DNA of 34,785 nucleotides from Desulfomicrobium macestii (GTDB lineage: Bacteria; Desulfobacterota; Desulfovibrionia; Desulfovibrionales; Desulfomicrobiaceae), in assembly GCF_014873765.1 (NCBI RefSeq), contig NZ_JADBGG010000037.1, positions 1-34,785 on the forward strand, written 5' to 3'. The position numbers and the translations under genes were made by a program. The notes beneath the pieces were generated by a model. It made no database searches, was not told where the DNA came from, and was given only the letters and a program-made list of their open reading frames with translations. Shown piece by piece: positions 33,799 through 34,785 of the stretch. How positions within the stretch are numbered: position 1 is the stretch's first letter; each line of letters starts with the position of its first letter.

Positions 33799-33825
33799 TA
33801 GATCTTGAATCTGATCTTGAATCTT
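33799..33825 (-). repeat. Dispersed repeat copy G (expanded variant)
   Basis: On the minus strand AAGATTCAAGATCAGATTCA, then AGATCTA. The unit AGATTCAAGATC is present with an extra half-unit, showing expansion within the core. The C-rich tail is weak (TAACC). Confidence 0.8.
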
Positions 33826-33855
33826 AATTATTCTTAAAGTTATAATTCGCAAACA

Positions 33856-34033
33856 TCACATCCCCTTCTGACACTCATAACAAAACGCCTCCCCCCCAAA
33901 CCTCTCCTTATTATTCCAACAAAACCGCGCCACATTATCCGGAATCGCCTTCCTGCACTTGAAGCAGTAATACTTCTTTTCCCCCTGCTCCGCCGTGCCA
34001 TTGCTCCTGTCGATCACGGTCTGGATATAGGAT
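33856..34033 (-). pseudogene. C-terminal zinc-ribbon fragment of a larger protein
   Basis: The minus-strand frame reads YIQTVIDRSNGTAEQGEKKY, then YCFKCRKAIPDNVARFCWNN, then KERFGGEAFCYECQKGM and a stop. Two CxxC pairs (CFKC and CYEC) form a zinc ribbon, a tail I associate with restriction or other DNA-acting proteins. A stop (TGA) lies just upstream of the YIQ, and no start codon fits, so the N-terminal part is lost. The high conservation look suggests recent decay. Confidence 0.6.
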
Positions 34034-34339
34034 CAGCCACCAGCTTGATCCCGAACCTCTTTCCATCGTCGATGGAGATACTGGAGTGGTGCGACCGGAA
34101 GGCTACAATCCAGCTCACGGACAATTATCGTAAAATCATTCCACGCCAACAACGGAGACCTACTGGGCATAGGAAGTCCCAGGCACTCTTTGACAATGGC
34201 ACGTTTCAATCTGTCCTGCTTACCTATCACGATTGAGCTGCTGAGAGGTTACAGGGCTTTGAATTTGAGAACTTATTTTGATGCTTTTATTCGGCATCTT
34301 TGGCGTGTATTGCTCGCCATCCCGATATTTGGATCATGA
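34034..34339. other. Region with no trusted gene
   Basis: Open frames of about 65 aa exist on both strands here (34033-34230 minus, 34045-34236 plus). They overlap one another, neither is recognisable, and neither has a clear ribosome site. The minus one (RAIVKECLGLP..., GTG start) could be another piece of decayed mobile or defence DNA. Confidence 0.5.
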
Positions 34340-34756
34340 TTACTTATCGTATTGCTTTATTGCCAATCCCAACTCAGCACGATATTTATATATTTCAGAT
34401 ATTTTACTAATATCAACTCTCATCTCATTATCAGGAACAAATATAGACAATGATTTTTTTGACTTCCCAAAATAAAGACGACATATCGGTCGACGATTGT
34501 TGTTGTCTAACAATATTGCACAATAACTTTTTGCATCGCGCAATGTGATTCTATCAGTATCTACATACTCTGCCCCGATTGCACGCACAATTCTATAGGA
34601 CTCTAATTCTTCATCAGTTGTGATAACGCCGCTTGACTTTTCTACATTACCTTCGATTACATCTTCTTGCTTTATATTATTCGAAGAAGAGGTAGTGTGC
34701 GGGATCTTCAGCAAAAAGAAAGACCATGGCATATGTGGGTTGTACCACCAAACCAC
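34340..34756 (-). pseudogene. C-terminal part of a restriction-type (type I R-like) protein, truncated
   Basis: The frame contains TTDEELESYRIVRAIGAEYV, RITLRDAKSYCAILLDNNNR and RPICRLYFGKSKKS, then ISEIYKYRAELGLAIKQYDK. This matches the small C-terminal domain I associate with restriction endonuclease subunit R-like proteins (EELE-Y-IV-A-I, RD-KSYF-ILLDDNNRKPICRL-F). The upstream ~15 codons (MVWWYNPHMPWSFF) are read from the sequence of the mobile-gene end at 34722-34785, so the true N-terminal part is displaced or lost. AT-rich. Confidence 0.65.
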
Positions 34757-34776
34757 AACTCCCGGAGGAATCTGCC

Positions 34777-34785
34777 ATGGTCAGG
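34777..34785 (+). CDS. Start of a plus-strand gene cut by the window edge (possible transposase)
   Basis: ATG GTC AGG is preceded by CGGAGGAA at an ideal 8-bp spacing, so a gene begins here and continues past the window. Just before it, 10-bp inverted repeats (34722-34731 and 34773-34782) and the restriction-gene truncation suggest the left end of an insertion sequence. Only three codons are visible, so identity is open. Confidence 0.45.

Overview
The window looks like chromosome from a GC-rich, Gram-negative anaerobe of the sulfate-reducer type (Desulfovibrionales, perhaps Desulfomicrobium-like). The genes pointing that way are a periplasmic glucan enzyme, heptosyltransferase-type LPS genes, an AapJQMP amino-acid importer, an Fe superoxide dismutase, a hemerythrin, a minimal SufB/SufC pair and a YcaO-TPR protein. 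This placement is inferred from gene content and was not tested by a search. Base composition drops visibly by eye in the SufBC pair, in the small periplasmic protein at 28.3-28.8 kb and throughout 31.5-34.8 kb.

Layout. 1-285: two tandem tRNA-Gly(GCC) genes, the first cut by the window edge. 0.37-5.8 kb: YjgR-type HerA-like ATPase (minus), then YcaO-TPR, a MoaE-like protein and OpgG (plus). 5.8-10.6 kb: a GT2 glycosyltransferase (minus) whose start codon interlocks with that of a three-gene plus-strand glycosyltransferase operon (GT4-GT4-GT9), then a small secreted Lys/Gly/Asp-rich protein. 10.9-13.9 kb: CopB-type P1B ATPase and hemerythrin. 13.9-17.7 kb (minus): BON-MscS channel, DUF2254 membrane protein, a 60-aa conserved small protein and a two-ORF micro-operon. 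17.8-20.4 kb (minus): SmsB/SufB, SmsC/SufC, FeSOD. 21.1-25.2 kb (minus): aapJ-aapQ-aapM-aapP.

25.6-34.8 kb is accessory DNA. It holds a nucleoside deaminase, a first HipBA pair, an exported Tlde1-like L,D-transpeptidase-fold effector with a candidate periplasmic immunity protein, a second and divergent HipBA pair, and an AT-rich two-gene operon (131 aa plus a DUF6575-like 406 aa) facing a 132-aa unknown. The right end is decayed: an ankyrin-like remnant, a zinc-ribbon C-terminal fragment, the C-terminal part of a restriction-type protein, and what looks like the left end of an inserted mobile gene at the last bases.

The most striking higher-order pattern is a short dispersed repeat (core TCAAGATTCAAGATC followed by a C-rich tail). 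It occurs seven times, nearly always at the joints between these functional modules. One copy has become coding sequence in the N-terminus of the MscS protein, and two same-orientation copies bracket the second HipBA pair. The best candidates for a little-described system are the 31514-33116 operon and the 28343-29172 effector/immunity pair.
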